A program made the translations under genes and the position numbers. The notes under the pieces were generated by a model. It saw only the letters and a list, made by a program, of their open reading frames with translations. It searched no databases and had not been told where the DNA came from. Of a DNA stretch of 64,000 bases, positions 37,778 through 46,526 are shown in pieces; the first letter of the stretch is position 1; the number at the start of each line of letters is the position of its first letter. The stretch comes from Sulfuricurvum sp. PC08-66 (GTDB lineage: Bacteria > Campylobacterota > Campylobacteria > Campylobacterales > Sulfurimonadaceae), in the NCBI GenBank assembly GCA_000830255.1, contig JQIT01000006.1, positions 62,001 through 126,000 of the forward strand. The letters run 5' to 3'.

Positions 37778-39681
37778 TATCCTTGCGCATAGTCGATACC
37801 GATGGCTTTGGCTTGCGCCAAAATCGCCTCACTCTCGACAAACTCTGCGACCGTTTGCATCCCCATAGAACGCGCGAAATCGACCAGCGTTTTGACGATA
37901 TGCGACGCCTCTTCATCCTTGTCGATGTTGCGTATGAGTGAACCATCGATTTTGATAATGTTGGCTTTGAGACGGCGCAGGTAGTCGAAATTGGAGTACC
38001 CCGTCCCAAAATCATCGATGGCAATTTGCGCGCCATACGCTTGGACTTTGTGAATAAACTCACTCACCGTATCGAACTTCTCTATGCCTTCAGACTCGAC
38101 AATTTCAAAGACCACACGTTGGGGTCGAGGGATACGATCCAAAAGGGCAAAAATATAGAGTTGGGTTTTGGTATCTAGTATATCTTCGATAGAGAGATTG
38201 ACCGAAAATCGCAACTCTTTGTGCGTAAAATAGTCAAAGGTTTGACGCAACATCGCATGCGTAAGTGCCAAATATTGTTTGCTCTTTTTAGCCACATCGA
38301 GGAAATGAAACGGCGTGAAGACATTCCCCTCCTCATCGACCATACGCACCAACGATTCGTACTTTTGAATTTCACCCGTCTGAATATGCACGATGGGCTG
38401 GAAATAGGGAACGATGCGATTGGATTGGAGGGCGTTTTTGAGCTTTTTGGTCCACTCGATATTGTGCGCGTAGGATTGTTGCAATGAAGGCAACTCATCG
38501 AAAACGACAAAGACTTTTTGCCCTTTGCGCGCCTCTGAAAGCGCCATATCCGCCGTAGTGAAAAGCATCTGCACCGACTCAAAAGAGATACCACCCGTAA
38601 TCGAGACCGTAATGACCTCATCGGCGATGCTAAAGGGGCGATTTTCGAGCTGTTTGATAAGAGTACGTATCAATTTGACAAAGGCATAACGCGAAAGTGT
38701 TGTGTTGAGAATCGCAAACTCATTGCCGTTGATACGATAGAGCAGATGCTCTTTGGGGACGATCGCGCCAATGACTCTGCCCAAAAGCTCCAAGAGTTTA
38801 TCCCCAAAGGCGTGCCCGAAGAAATCATTGAACTCTCGGAAATTATCGATGTACAAAAGCGCCAACGAGGGCTTTTCGTGCGCTTGAATATCGTGGATAA
38901 GTTTGTATCGATTGCCCAAATGGGTCAAGGTATCGTAATTGATAAGATGCTCTAGGTGTTGGCTCTTTTGGATGAGCTGCGTAATCTCATGGCGAATAGC
39001 GATGTACTCGACAATCTCGCCCTTGTCATCCAAAATAGGCTTGATGACGGTATCGACCCAATAGTGTTCACCGTTTTTTTTGCGGTTTTTGATTTGCCCT
39101 TTCCAGCTTCGCTTGGATTGGATAGCTTCCCACATTTCACGAAAAACTTCATTGGGCGTATCGGGATGGCGAATGACGTTGTGGGGCTTGCCCATGAGCT
39201 CTGCTCTAGTGAAGCCTGTTACGTCACAAAGTTTGTCATTGACATAGGTGATGACACCTTTGAGGTCGCTTTTGGAGACGATGCTGCTCTCGTCCATCGC
39301 CTCTTTGTAGCCCTTGAAAATTGCCAAATTTTGACGCAAGGAGGCGGTATGTGCACGCACCTTTTGCGCCAAGCGCACGTTGGTACGCTCTAGCAAAAAG
39401 AGAATGCTAAAAAGCCCTCCAACGACCATCAATGTCATAATCGCATCGGTGATAAGTACGAGCCAAAAATAGTCGTGCAAAAAGGTCAAGAGCGGCGATT
39501 TGTAGCTCTCGATTTGGGTTTGCATCTGCGGCATCTGTGCGACCATCGCGCTTTCGTGTACCAATATCTGGTCGCGCGTCGATTGCCAGTGCAAATAGAT
39601 GATAGTGATATGCGCCAATGCAACGGCTATCAAACCCGCTACGACTGCATATATCCATTTACCCTTTTGGCGCAGTTTCAC
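37744..39681 (-). CDS. Membrane PAS-GGDEF-EAL protein, probable c-di-GMP phosphodiesterase
   Basis: The 645-residue protein has two membrane helices (about residues 8-28 and 72-97), a PAS domain of Aer type (VTGFTRAELMGKPHNVIRHP near 155), a GGDEF domain and an EAL domain. The GGDEF signature is degenerate (RINGNEFAI), so cyclase activity is unlikely. The EAL motif reads ESL (YESLVRM), and the metal and catalytic residues in FSVNLS, IDDFGTGYSNF, IIKIDGS and TVAEFVE are kept. I start at GTG 39681 (AAGGGA upstream, just past the flhB stop) because the longer frame overlaps flhB with non-family sequence. Confidence 0.88.
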   Translation of the reverse strand: MKLRQKGKWIYAVVAGLIAVALAHITIIYLHWQSTRDQILVHESAMVAQMPQMQTQIESYKSPLLTFLHDYFWLVLITDAIMTLMVVGGLFSILFLLERTNVRLAQKVRAHTASLRQNLAIFKGYKEAMDESSIVSKSDLKGVITYVNDKLCDVTGFTRAELMGKPHNVIRHPDTPNEVFREMWEAIQSKRSWKGQIKNRKKNGEHYWVDTVIKPILDDKGEIVEYIAIRHEITQLIQKSQHLEHLINYDTLTHLGNRYKLIHDIQAHEKPSLALLYIDNFREFNDFFGHAFGDKLLELLGRVIGAIVPKEHLLYRINGNEFAILNTTLSRYAFVKLIRTLIKQLENRPFSIADEVITVSITGGISFESVQMLFTTADMALSEARKGQKVFVVFDELPSLQQSYAHNIEWTKKLKNALQSNRIVPYFQPIVHIQTGEIQKYESLVRMVDEEGNVFTPFHFLDVAKKSKQYLALTHAMLRQTFDYFTHKELRFSVNLSIEDILDTKTQLYIFALLDRIPRPQRVVFEIVESEGIEKFDTVSEFIHKVQAYGAQIAIDDFGTGYSNFDYLRRLKANIIKIDGSLIRNIDKDEEASHIVKTLVDFARSMGMQTVAEFVESEAILAQAKAIGIDYAQGYYFGAPSPSTV

Positions 39682-39697
39682 ATCTTCCCTTTTAATG

Positions 39698-40750
39698 CTA
39701 TCGATTTTCGACTTTGTGTACGAAAGCCAATACTTCCGCCACGGCATTATACAACTCTTCGGGAATCTCCCTCTCCAAATCGACACCTTTGTACAATGCC
39801 CTTGCCAAGGGGGGATTCTGCGTAATATGCACCCCATTTTCACGCGCAATCTCCTTGATTTTCAAGGCGATATTGTTCATCCCCTTAGCGACCACGATAG
39901 GAGCTTTGTGCTTTTTGGGTTTGTATTCGAGCGCCACGGCGTAGTGCGTCGGATTGGTGATGACCACATCGGCATTGGGCACAGCACTCATCATGCGTTT
40001 GCGCGACATCTGCATCTGGATTTGACGAATTTTTTGCTTGATAAGTGGATCTCCCTCCATCTGCTTCATCTCATCTTTGACCTCTTGCTTGGACATGCGC
40101 AATTTTTTGAAATACTGCTGGCGCACGATGACCAAATCTGCCAAGGCAAAGACGAAGGTAATGAGCAACATCACCAACGCGATAATGAGCGCTTTGGAGG
40201 CGAGCCACTCCAACTGCGCCTTGTACTCAAAGAGCGCGATGGTAGGTAGCTCCTTGATAAACATCCAAAAAAAGATAAAAGCGACCCCCATCGTCACGAA
40301 GGCTTTGAGGGTGATTTTGAACCCCTCGATCACTTTTTTGAGGCTAAAGAGATTGGCTAGTCCCTTGATAGGGTCGATTTTTTTGAAATCAGGCACGAGT
40401 GGCTTGGTGGTGAACAAAAACCCAAACTGCGCCAAATTGCCCAACACCCCTGCAATAGCCACCGCAAGAGCTAGTGGCATCACCATGAGCAAAAATTCTC
40501 GCGCCAAATTGTAGACGACACCGCTAAGCATCTCTCGACCGAACGGCTCATTCATCACCCCAAAGAGATAGACAAAGGTCGCCATCATGTGCTGTCCGAT
40601 GAAGGGAAAGAGCGCCAAAAAAGCCAAAATCGCTACAAAGAGCGCGAACAACCCTGAGACATCTTGACTCTTGGGGACATTGCCCTCTTTGCGGGCATCC
40701 TCAATCTTCTTGTCGGAGGCCTCTTCGGTCTTCTCTTGGTCGTCAGCCAT
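39698..40750 (-). CDS. flhB: Flagellar export switch protein FlhB
   Basis: FlhB is part of the flagellar type III export gate and switches substrate class from rod-hook to filament. The 350-residue protein has a charged N-terminus (EKTEEASDKKIEDARKEGNV), four membrane helices within about residues 30-215, and the self-cleavage site NPTH near residue 265 in VVITNPTHYAVAL. The C-terminal domain ends at EVLAFVHKVENR. It overlaps the end of nadC by 8 bases and is followed by the EAL gene on the same strand. Confidence 0.97.
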   Translation of the reverse strand: MADDQEKTEEASDKKIEDARKEGNVPKSQDVSGLFALFVAILAFLALFPFIGQHMMATFVYLFGVMNEPFGREMLSGVVYNLAREFLLMVMPLALAVAIAGVLGNLAQFGFLFTTKPLVPDFKKIDPIKGLANLFSLKKVIEGFKITLKAFVTMGVAFIFFWMFIKELPTIALFEYKAQLEWLASKALIIALVMLLITFVFALADLVIVRQQYFKKLRMSKQEVKDEMKQMEGDPLIKQKIRQIQMQMSRKRMMSAVPNADVVITNPTHYAVALEYKPKKHKAPIVVAKGMNNIALKIKEIARENGVHITQNPPLARALYKGVDLEREIPEELYNAVAEVLAFVHKVENR

Positions 40751-41564
40751 CTATTTTCATGCTCATATCGGGCCAGACGGCTTGGTGGATGGTGCTACCT
40801 GTGCTAATCGCATCGATACCTGTTTGAGCGTACGCCTCGACGGTGGCGAGCGAAATATTGCCGCTGGCTTCCAAACGTATGTGTGCATAGTGCGCATTGC
40901 GATACGCCACTACTTCGCGCACCATGTCGGGGGTCATATTGTCACACATGACGATGTCCGCGCCTGCTTGCATCGCATCAATGGCACCTTGGACGGTCTC
41001 CGCCTCGACCTCGATGGTAGTGGTGAAAGGGATTTGGGTACGTGCCTTGTCAATGTAGGCTTTGAGATTGGGGATGGTTTTGAGATGGGTATCTTTGAGC
41101 ATCAGCGCATCATCGAGACCCATGCGGTGATTGACTGCACCGCCGATACGAGAGGCATACTTCTCAAACACACGCAACATCGGTCGGGTTTTGCGCGTAT
41201 CGAGCACGCGTACACCATAAGGCGCACAGAGTTCGACAAATCGGCGTGTGAGTGTCGCAATACCGCTAGCATGGTGCAAGATATTGAGCATCGTGCGCTC
41301 TACACGCAACATCGTGTGACTCTCCCCCTCGAAGGTGGCTATCACCTCTCCTGCACGGTACGCCTCGCCCTCTCCCACACGCCACACAATCTCAAAGGGG
41401 TCTACCTTTTGAGCCAGCATATCGACATACGCCACACCTGCGAGCACCGCGTCACTCTTGGCGATGATGTGTCCACGCACTGCCACAGACGGCTCCACCA
41501 GCGCATACAAATCGCCTCGACCCACATCCTCGGCTAAACTCTCACGTACAAATTTTTCTATCAC
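40743..41564 (-). CDS. nadC: Nicotinate-nucleotide pyrophosphorylase (quinolinate phosphoribosyltransferase)
   Basis: NadC makes nicotinate mononucleotide from quinolinate and PRPP. The 273-residue protein begins IEKFVRESLAEDVGRGDL, the family N-terminus. It has LDTRKTRPMLR near residue 137, GLDDALMLKDTH near 167, and EVEAETVQGA with LEASGNISL toward the end. In H. pylori nadC and nadA are neighbours; here an accessory island of about 3.9 kb lies between them. The end overlaps flhB by 8 bases. Confidence 0.95.
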   Translation of the reverse strand: MIEKFVRESLAEDVGRGDLYALVEPSVAVRGHIIAKSDAVLAGVAYVDMLAQKVDPFEIVWRVGEGEAYRAGEVIATFEGESHTMLRVERTMLNILHHASGIATLTRRFVELCAPYGVRVLDTRKTRPMLRVFEKYASRIGGAVNHRMGLDDALMLKDTHLKTIPNLKAYIDKARTQIPFTTTIEVEAETVQGAIDAMQAGADIVMCDNMTPDMVREVVAYRNAHYAHIRLEASGNISLATVEAYAQTGIDAISTGSTIHQAVWPDMSMKIDG

Positions 41565-41600
41565 GCCACGCCCTTTTTTACTTTTTGTGCTCTCATATGC

Positions 41601-41993
41601 TTATGCCCCAATGCTCATACGTGCGATGTAGCCACTACGCGTCTCACCCGCCTCTTTGGCTTTGGCATCCAGACGCGCTAAGACACGACGAGGAAGTGTG
41701 ATATTGACCCTTTCGGCTTTATCGTCAAGTATCGTAGGATCGATTTCGACAATCGCCCAGATATAGCCTGCATACTCTGCCAAAGCACTGTATCGACTCA
41801 CGGGCGATGGTGCAGGTATCGTCGCATTCTCATCGAGCAGTCCATCGATGTGCAAGGTAATCGCCTCTTTGGCATTGTCAATCGCCTCATCGAGGCTCTC
41901 TCCTGCGGAAAAACACCCCTCCAAATCGGGGACAATCACCCCAAACGCTGTTGTTTCATCACCCATTTCAATTGCAATAGGATAGCGTAGCAT
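41601..41993 (-). CDS. hicB: HicB antitoxin
   Basis: The 130-residue antitoxin has an N-terminal partial RNase H-like fold (GVIVPDLEGCFSAGESLDEA, the family's D-x-x-G-x-x-x-x-G-x-S/T-x-x-E-A signature) and a C-terminal ribbon-helix-helix of the NITLPRRVLARLDAKAKEAG type that should bind its own promoter. Its ATG directly follows the hicA stop (TAGATG), with a very strong ribosome site AAGGAGGAG inside the end of hicA. Toxin-first order is usual for hicAB. Base composition resembles the host. Confidence 0.93.
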   Translation of the reverse strand: MLRYPIAIEMGDETTAFGVIVPDLEGCFSAGESLDEAIDNAKEAITLHIDGLLDENATIPAPSPVSRYSALAEYAGYIWAIVEIDPTILDDKAERVNITLPRRVLARLDAKAKEAGETRSGYIARMSIGA

Positions 41994-42182
41994 CTACTCC
42001 TCCTTGAGTCCAGATTGTTTCATAATCGCTCGTACGAGTCCGATGCCCAAATCTTTTTTGGGATGCGGGACGGTCACGCGACCTGTTTTGGTCGGATGCT
42101 TGAACTGATGGTGGCTTCCACGCACAGCGACCAACTCCCAACCATCGGCTAACATCATCTTGATTAGTTCCGAACTTTTCAT
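41994..42182 (-). CDS. hicA: HicA mRNA-interferase toxin
   Basis: This 62-residue double-stranded-RNA-binding-fold toxin cleaves mRNA when free of HicB. The catalytic His lies in VRGSHHQFKHP near residue 24, and GRVTVPHPKKDLGIGLVRAIM is the family's C-terminal half. I start at MKSSELIKMM, the standard N-terminus. The frame is open further upstream, but those codons overlap a near-perfect promoter. No ribosome site is possible ahead of this ATG if the promoter is used as predicted, so the mRNA is probably leaderless. Confidence 0.93.
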   Translation of the reverse strand: MKSSELIKMMLADGWELVAVRGSHHQFKHPTKTGRVTVPHPKKDLGIGLVRAIMKQSGLKEE

Positions 42183-42188
42183 GGAGTG

Positions 42189-42217
42189 ATTATACTTACC
42201 ATACACACTATTGTCAA
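42189..42217 (-). promoter_or_regulatory. Consensus sigma-70 promoter of hicAB
   Basis: On the minus strand TTGACA (42217-42212) and TATAAT (42194-42189) are separated by exactly 17 bases; both hexamers match consensus fully. Only 6 bases (CACTCC) separate the -10 box from the hicA ATG, so transcription should begin at or next to the start codon. Confidence 0.85.
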
Positions 42218-42273
42218 TTTAATGCATGTTCTATAAATGCTTGTACACTGTAAGCAAATTTCTTACTGCGATT

Positions 42274-42491
42274 TTACGCTGCACTATCGATAAGGTCGTC
42301 CATCTCATCCCAAAACGCTGTGTCAAGTGGTGCAGTTTTCATGGTGCCCGAACGATACGCCTCGATGCGCTTTTGCACCTCTTGCTGTACCACGCTGTTG
42401 TGACCTCTTCTATTTTGACCGCGTCACGAGGGAGCGTTTTCAAAAAGGCAATGACCTGATTGGCAAAGCTGTCATCTATCGTCACTGTCAT
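42274..42491 (-). pseudogene. Frameshifted RelB-like antitoxin
   Basis: From ATG 42491 the frame reads MTVTIDDSFANQVIAFLK and on to KIEEVTTA, then drifts and stops at 42339. In another frame the sequence continues as VVQQEVQKRIEAYRSG, TMKTAPLDTAFWDEMDD and LIDSAA, stopping at 42274. Joined, these give about 72 residues with the RelB/YefM-like layout common in Campylobacterota (final Y-R-x-G-x-M-K-T-x-P-x-D part). The 218-base span is one base off a multiple of three, so a single-base indel near 42395 explains it. No toxin gene is adjacent. Neither half was long enough for routine ORF calls. A sequencing error is the alternative. Confidence 0.65.
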
Positions 42492-42709
42492 GTCGCCCTC
42501 CTTCGGATAATCTAATGCGCCATTGTACTACAACGTCTGTATGGCTTGTTTACATTTCGAACCCATAAAATGTATTAATCTGCAACAAAAACATTATTTT
42601 AACTGCACGAAAATACGTAAACACTATATTTTAAAAATTAATCATATACGTAAAAATTATAAAGCAACAATAATTTGTTAGCACATCAAAAACAACAAAT
42701 ATGTCTTAA
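42492..42709. other. AT-rich gap without a recognised gene
   Basis: About 220 bases upstream of the broken antitoxin and downstream of the DUF262 gene. It becomes very AT-rich from about 42540. ACGTAAA occurs twice (near 42611 and 42650). I see no hairpin terminator, tRNA or ORF here. Confidence 0.4.
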
Positions 42710-44556
42710 TTATCTCCAAATAATTGATGCTATATCAAAAAGCAATTTGTGTCGTTCTTCAAGTTCATTTCTGCCAAAAGTTTTCATAGGCTTAAATGTG
42801 AGTTTGAATTCCTGCATCATTTTTCGAAAATCAAGCTTAGATTTATACGTATCTTCTCGCAATGTTTCATTCCAATAAAGTGTATTTGCATAGCTTTCTA
42901 GTTTACTTTTATAAGTTTCTTTATTACTAGAAATGTTGTCTTTTCCTTTTAACAGAAGAAGGCCACCTAACCTATTTCTCTCGCTCTCGAACAATTCTTC
43001 ATCACCACCAAACTCTTGAATATTTTGATCATTATTTGCCAATATATGCTCAATATGAAAGCCATTCACATTGCCTGTATTCTGAACTAAATCGTAAAAA
43101 TCATGCCGCATTTGCATAATAGTATTTTGAGCGATAAAGCGCTCGACGCGTGCAAAGAAATAACGTTTAAATCTTTTACCAAGCTCAATCCCAGTGTCTT
43201 TAAAAAACGGATATACAAATGTATCTTCGACAGCCATGCCTCTAGCTTCACCTAATAGCTCTTTAAGAGACCTATCGAATATTGGGCGAATACACTCTGC
43301 GGGCTGCTCTCTAATTTGTGCACTTATTTTAAAAATATTTATTGAAAAATCATTACTGCTCCAGCTACGTTGCAACTGAAGCAAACAAAACATACGATCA
43401 ATTTCCTTGGAAATAATCTTAATTTTCTCATCTTCCTCTGGATCATCAATCACACAACTAGACAAAATTAGCAAAAATTGTGTATCCATTTCATTTAAGT
43501 TATTAAAAAATACGTTGCTATATTCTTCTTTAAATGTTGTGCAATAATGCAATATTTTTTATATAGATTTGTATAATATTTAAACTCTTTTGTCAAAAAC
43601 TCTTTCACTCTTTTTGAATTATGGAGTAAATTTAAATAATCATTTGTTTCACCTTGAAATATTGCTTTGTGATAATTTTTATCATATTTTCGTGATTCAC
43701 CAATCGTGTTTGCAAGCTTACCCCGTAAGAAGTAAATAAAAAATTCGTCAATCTCATCTTCTCCATGCTCGTTAATAATATCAACAGCATTATCCCAAAT
43801 TACATTTAAACTCAATACTTCAAGTTCTTCTTTATCTACCTGACCTAGCAGCTTACCTTTCAAAATTTCGTAAGGCTTAAGCTTCACTCCTCTATCATTT
43901 ATTACCTCAAAGACCATTGGCACATCTGTTTGTTCTACATGAAGTTTGATTAATACAAGACGGTGAAGGAAGTAAAATATGAAGCTTTCTAGTTTATGTT
44001 TATTATCCAGCTCTTTACTTAAAAAACGTTCAATAATTTTATAGTTTTCAAGCATATTTTTTGCAGTAATACCACTAGAAACATCAACTTTATCAAATGG
44101 CTTTCCATCCAAAAGTCCCTTCATTGTTTCAAGATGCATTTCGTGGTTCATCCAAAAGTTTTTCTTAAATCCAGATTGTCCAACAATTTTAGCCTGAACC
44201 CAGTCCTGTAATTCAGAATTTTCTTTTCTAGCTTTTTGCAATAAGTTAATGAGAATAAGTGTTATTGTTGTCAATCTCTGCTGCCCATCAACAATATACA
44301 ATTTTCCATTAACTTCCGACTTATTAGTCACAAAAGTATTTAGATAATACCAGCTATATTTATTAATTGTCTGCTCAAGTGGAATATCTAAATCTTTATA
44401 AATCTTATATTGCTCATTAAAGCGATAAAAAACATCATCTAAAAGCCGTTCTACTGGTTCACTTGTCCATTTATATTGCCTCTGATAAAAGTCAATAAAA
44501 TAATTTGTGTTTGAAAATAATCGATCTATATTTTGATTGTCAGGTTGAACATCCAC
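42710..44556 (-). pseudogene. Frameshifted DUF262/DUF1524 (GmrSD-like) restriction protein
   Basis: The first frame (44556 to about 43495) is a DUF262 domain with FYQRQYKW near residue 28 and YIVDGQQRLTTITLIL near 87, the DGQQR motif of the GmrS/DndB-type nucleotidase fold. The second frame (43552 to 42710) is a DUF1524 His-Me nuclease domain with NGFHIEHILANND and NRLGGLLLL. The halves overlap in different frames around the run AAAAAA at 43560-43555 (minus strand); adding one A restores NLYKKILHYCTTFKEE and one protein of about 615 residues. Such proteins restrict modified phage DNA. Base content is very low in G+C (12 of 60 at 43501-43560), a sign of transfer. Confidence 0.8.
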
Positions 44557-44775
44557 AGCTTTTCTCCTAAATTCGGTATTTATATTCTCTTCAAGACAAA
44601 ATCATTATACCGCTTCATAAGCAAAACGCATACATTGATTTTTGTTGTTTTTGGATTATAGCTGGAAAAAGGAGCGGAGGAAAGGGCTAAATTCCCGACC
44701 TACTCTAAAGAAATGAAATTTTGGAGGCGAGGCTTTTGCGGGGCTAAAGCCCCACTTCCGATGAAAGGTATAAGG
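44557..44775. other. Intergenic stretch with GGGGC-GCCCC hairpin
   Basis: The 219 bases between the DUF262 gene and hepT contain purine-rich sequence and one hairpin, GGGGC-TAAA-GCCCC, near 44740-44753. No T run follows on either strand, so a terminator role is doubtful. The promoter of the DUF262 gene should lie near 44560-44620, but no clear box is seen. Confidence 0.4.
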
Positions 44776-45135
44776 TCAGTTACTAATTTTTATATCCAAA
44801 TACTTTTTCGCTATTTGTTTTATTGTCTTTTCAAAGAGTACAAAATCATCTCCTAGCGTATCCCAAAGCACTTTATCGTCCAATCCAAAATAATGGTGCG
44901 TTAATACGTCCCTCATTTTGGCGATTTCGCTCCACGGCACACTGCTATACTCTTCTTGTATCTCTTTCGGGATTTGTTTGACTGCTTCGCCAATATTTTC
45001 AAATGCTTTTGCCGTTGCGTAGACTTTTTCAGTATTTTCGGTAAATTCTTCAAACGTGATATTTGCCGTAAATTTTCGAATATTTTGACACTCGACGAAA
45101 ATATCTCTGAGATAAAATTTCCAATCCCTAGACAT
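44776..45135 (-). CDS. hepT: HepT-type HEPN toxin (DUF86)
   Basis: This 119-residue all-helical HEPN protein carries the RNase motif R-x4-H-x-Y as RDVLTHHY near residue 75, and the preceding IGEAVKQIPKEIQ and VPWSEIAKM segments of DUF86. In known pairs HepT is a tRNA- or mRNA-damaging toxin silenced when MntA adds AMP to the Tyr of this motif, and that Tyr is present. It begins within the last 8 bases of mntA and is cotranscribed with it. Confidence 0.92.
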   Translation of the reverse strand: MSRDWKFYLRDIFVECQNIRKFTANITFEEFTENTEKVYATAKAFENIGEAVKQIPKEIQEEYSSVPWSEIAKMRDVLTHHYFGLDDKVLWDTLGDDFVLFEKTIKQIAKKYLDIKISN

Positions 45136-45421
45136 AAATCATGTCCTTGTAGATATAGGGTTTCAAATCAGTTTTGATAGTTTCAGCTCTGACCAAATCG
45201 ACTTTGTGCTGAAGTGATTTTTCAAGATCTGCGAGGTATTTGAGGTATTTGAACATCGAAAAGGTTTTTCCTTTTTCAATCTCATAGACAATATCGACGT
45301 CACTATCGCTCTTCTCTTCACCGCGTGCAAAACTGCCAAATAATCCGACAATGTTCATACCCTCTTGTTGGTACTGAGGTTTTAGCGTTTTAAGAATTTC
45401 AATAATTTCACTTTTGTTCAT
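45128..45421 (-). CDS. mntA: MntA-type minimal nucleotidyltransferase antitoxin
   Basis: The 97-residue protein has the polymerase-beta motif GLFGSFARGEEKSDSDVDI (G-S-x10-D-x-D) at residues 26-44 and a third acidic residue in HKVDLV near residue 73. It is the antitoxin of the HEPN/MNT type, expected to AMPylate HepT. It has a strong ribosome site GGGGAGG and overlaps hepT by 8 bases. Base content is between host and the DUF262 gene. Confidence 0.92.
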   Translation of the reverse strand: MNKSEIIEILKTLKPQYQQEGMNIVGLFGSFARGEEKSDSDVDIVYEIEKGKTFSMFKYLKYLADLEKSLQHKVDLVRAETIKTDLKPYIYKDMIYV

Positions 45422-45461
45422 GCAAAACCTCCCCTTTGTCTCTCACATCATTAAAAAAATT

Positions 45462-45467
45462 ATTGTA
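45462..45467 (-). promoter_or_regulatory. -10 element for mntA-hepT
   Basis: TACAAT on the minus strand lies 40 bases before the mntA ATG. No -35 box is clear. Confidence 0.4.
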
Positions 45468-45485
45468 TCGAATCACTCTACTACC

Positions 45486-46496
45486 TTACAACGCCAGCAT
45501 ACGTTCGAGAGCGATTTTGGCGTAGTGTGAGACCTCATCTTCGAGGAAGATTTCATTGATAGGATTGCCTTCATCGATGGCTTTGAGCGTCACATAGAGG
45601 TCGTAGAGCGTCGTTTCGTTCATCGTGGGACATTCTGGTTTTGTCGAGGAGAGGACATAGGTGTTTTTGTCGCGCAGGCGGTTGACGAGGTTGTACTCTG
45701 TGCCCACGACTACTTTTTGTTCGGGGTCGAGCGCTTTTATCGCGGCGATGATTTGACTCGTGGAGCCTACGAAGTCGCTAGCCTCGCACACTTCAGGCTT
45801 GCATTCGGGGTGCGTGAAGACCTTGATATCGGGATATTTGGCGCGGTAAAAGTCTATATCGGAGGTCTCAAAGAGCTGATGCACCGAGCAAAATCCATCA
45901 TAGCAAATGATGTGGGCTTTGGCGGCATCTGTCCCATCGCCAATGACGCTAGCCACAAGTCCCATATCCCGTGCGATATTTTGTCCCAAACATTTGTCAG
46001 GAACGAACAAAATCTTTTTGCCACTCTGTAGCGCGCGAGTGATGATAGTCTTGGCATTGCTAGAGGTGCACACCATGCCACCCATTTGTCCTACTTTGGC
46101 TTTGACGGCGGCGCTGGAGTTGATATAGGTGATAGGCATGATGTCGTCGCTCTTGATGCCGTACGATTCGCAATAGGCGACGGAAGAGTCGAAATATTCA
46201 CTGCTTATCATGCGTGCCATCGAACAGCAGGCGATTTTGGGCATGACGACGCGCTTGTGCGGGGAGAGGACTTTGACGCTTTCACCCATGAAACCCACAC
46301 CACAAAAGAGGACGAACTCGCTCTCATCGGCTTGGCATCGACGCGCCAACTCCAAACTATCCCCCGTAATATCTGCCATTTCGAAGACTTCGTCACGTTG
46401 GTAAAAGTGCGCCACCACGGTCACGCTCAGACGCGCTTTGTAGTCCAAAATTGCGGCTTTTAAGGCCTCTGGGGTCATCGAAATGTCGCTGGGCAA
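45486..46496 (-). CDS. nadA: Quinolinate synthase A
   Basis: NadA condenses iminoaspartate and dihydroxyacetone phosphate to quinolinate with a 4Fe-4S cluster. The 336-residue protein has VVAHFYQRDEV near the start, FCGVGFMGESVKVL near residue 65, VPDKCLGQNIA near 165, and the cluster Cys residues in PKIACCSMA, GFCSVH/HPECKPEV and STKPECPTMNE. I start at TTG 46496, which has AGGAG seven bases upstream; an ATG six codons later is possible. The frame is open further, but that part lacks family similarity. It is parted from nadC by the accessory island. Confidence 0.93.
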   Translation of the reverse strand: MPSDISMTPEALKAAILDYKARLSVTVVAHFYQRDEVFEMADITGDSLELARRCQADESEFVLFCGVGFMGESVKVLSPHKRVVMPKIACCSMARMISSEYFDSSVAYCESYGIKSDDIMPITYINSSAAVKAKVGQMGGMVCTSSNAKTIITRALQSGKKILFVPDKCLGQNIARDMGLVASVIGDGTDAAKAHIICYDGFCSVHQLFETSDIDFYRAKYPDIKVFTHPECKPEVCEASDFVGSTSQIIAAIKALDPEQKVVVGTEYNLVNRLRDKNTYVLSSTKPECPTMNETTLYDLYVTLKAIDEGNPINEIFLEDEVSHYAKIALERMLAL

Positions 46497-46526
46497 TGAG
46501 GTGCTCCTAGTGAAAAATAGGGGGGC

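Noticed and set aside
39682-39849. Longer start for the PAS-GGDEF-EAL gene inside flhB
   Set aside because: The extra codons overlap the end of flhB, show no family similarity, and a GTG with a good ribosome site lies just past the flhB stop.
42226-42459. Plus-strand open frame of 77 codons upstream of hicA
   Set aside because: It runs through the hicA promoter zone and opposite the broken RelB-like gene, whose minus-strand reading has family features; the plus frame has none.
44740-44753. GGGGC-TAAA-GCCCC hairpin as a rho-independent terminator of hepT
   Set aside because: No T run follows on the minus strand, so I recorded it only as a hairpin.
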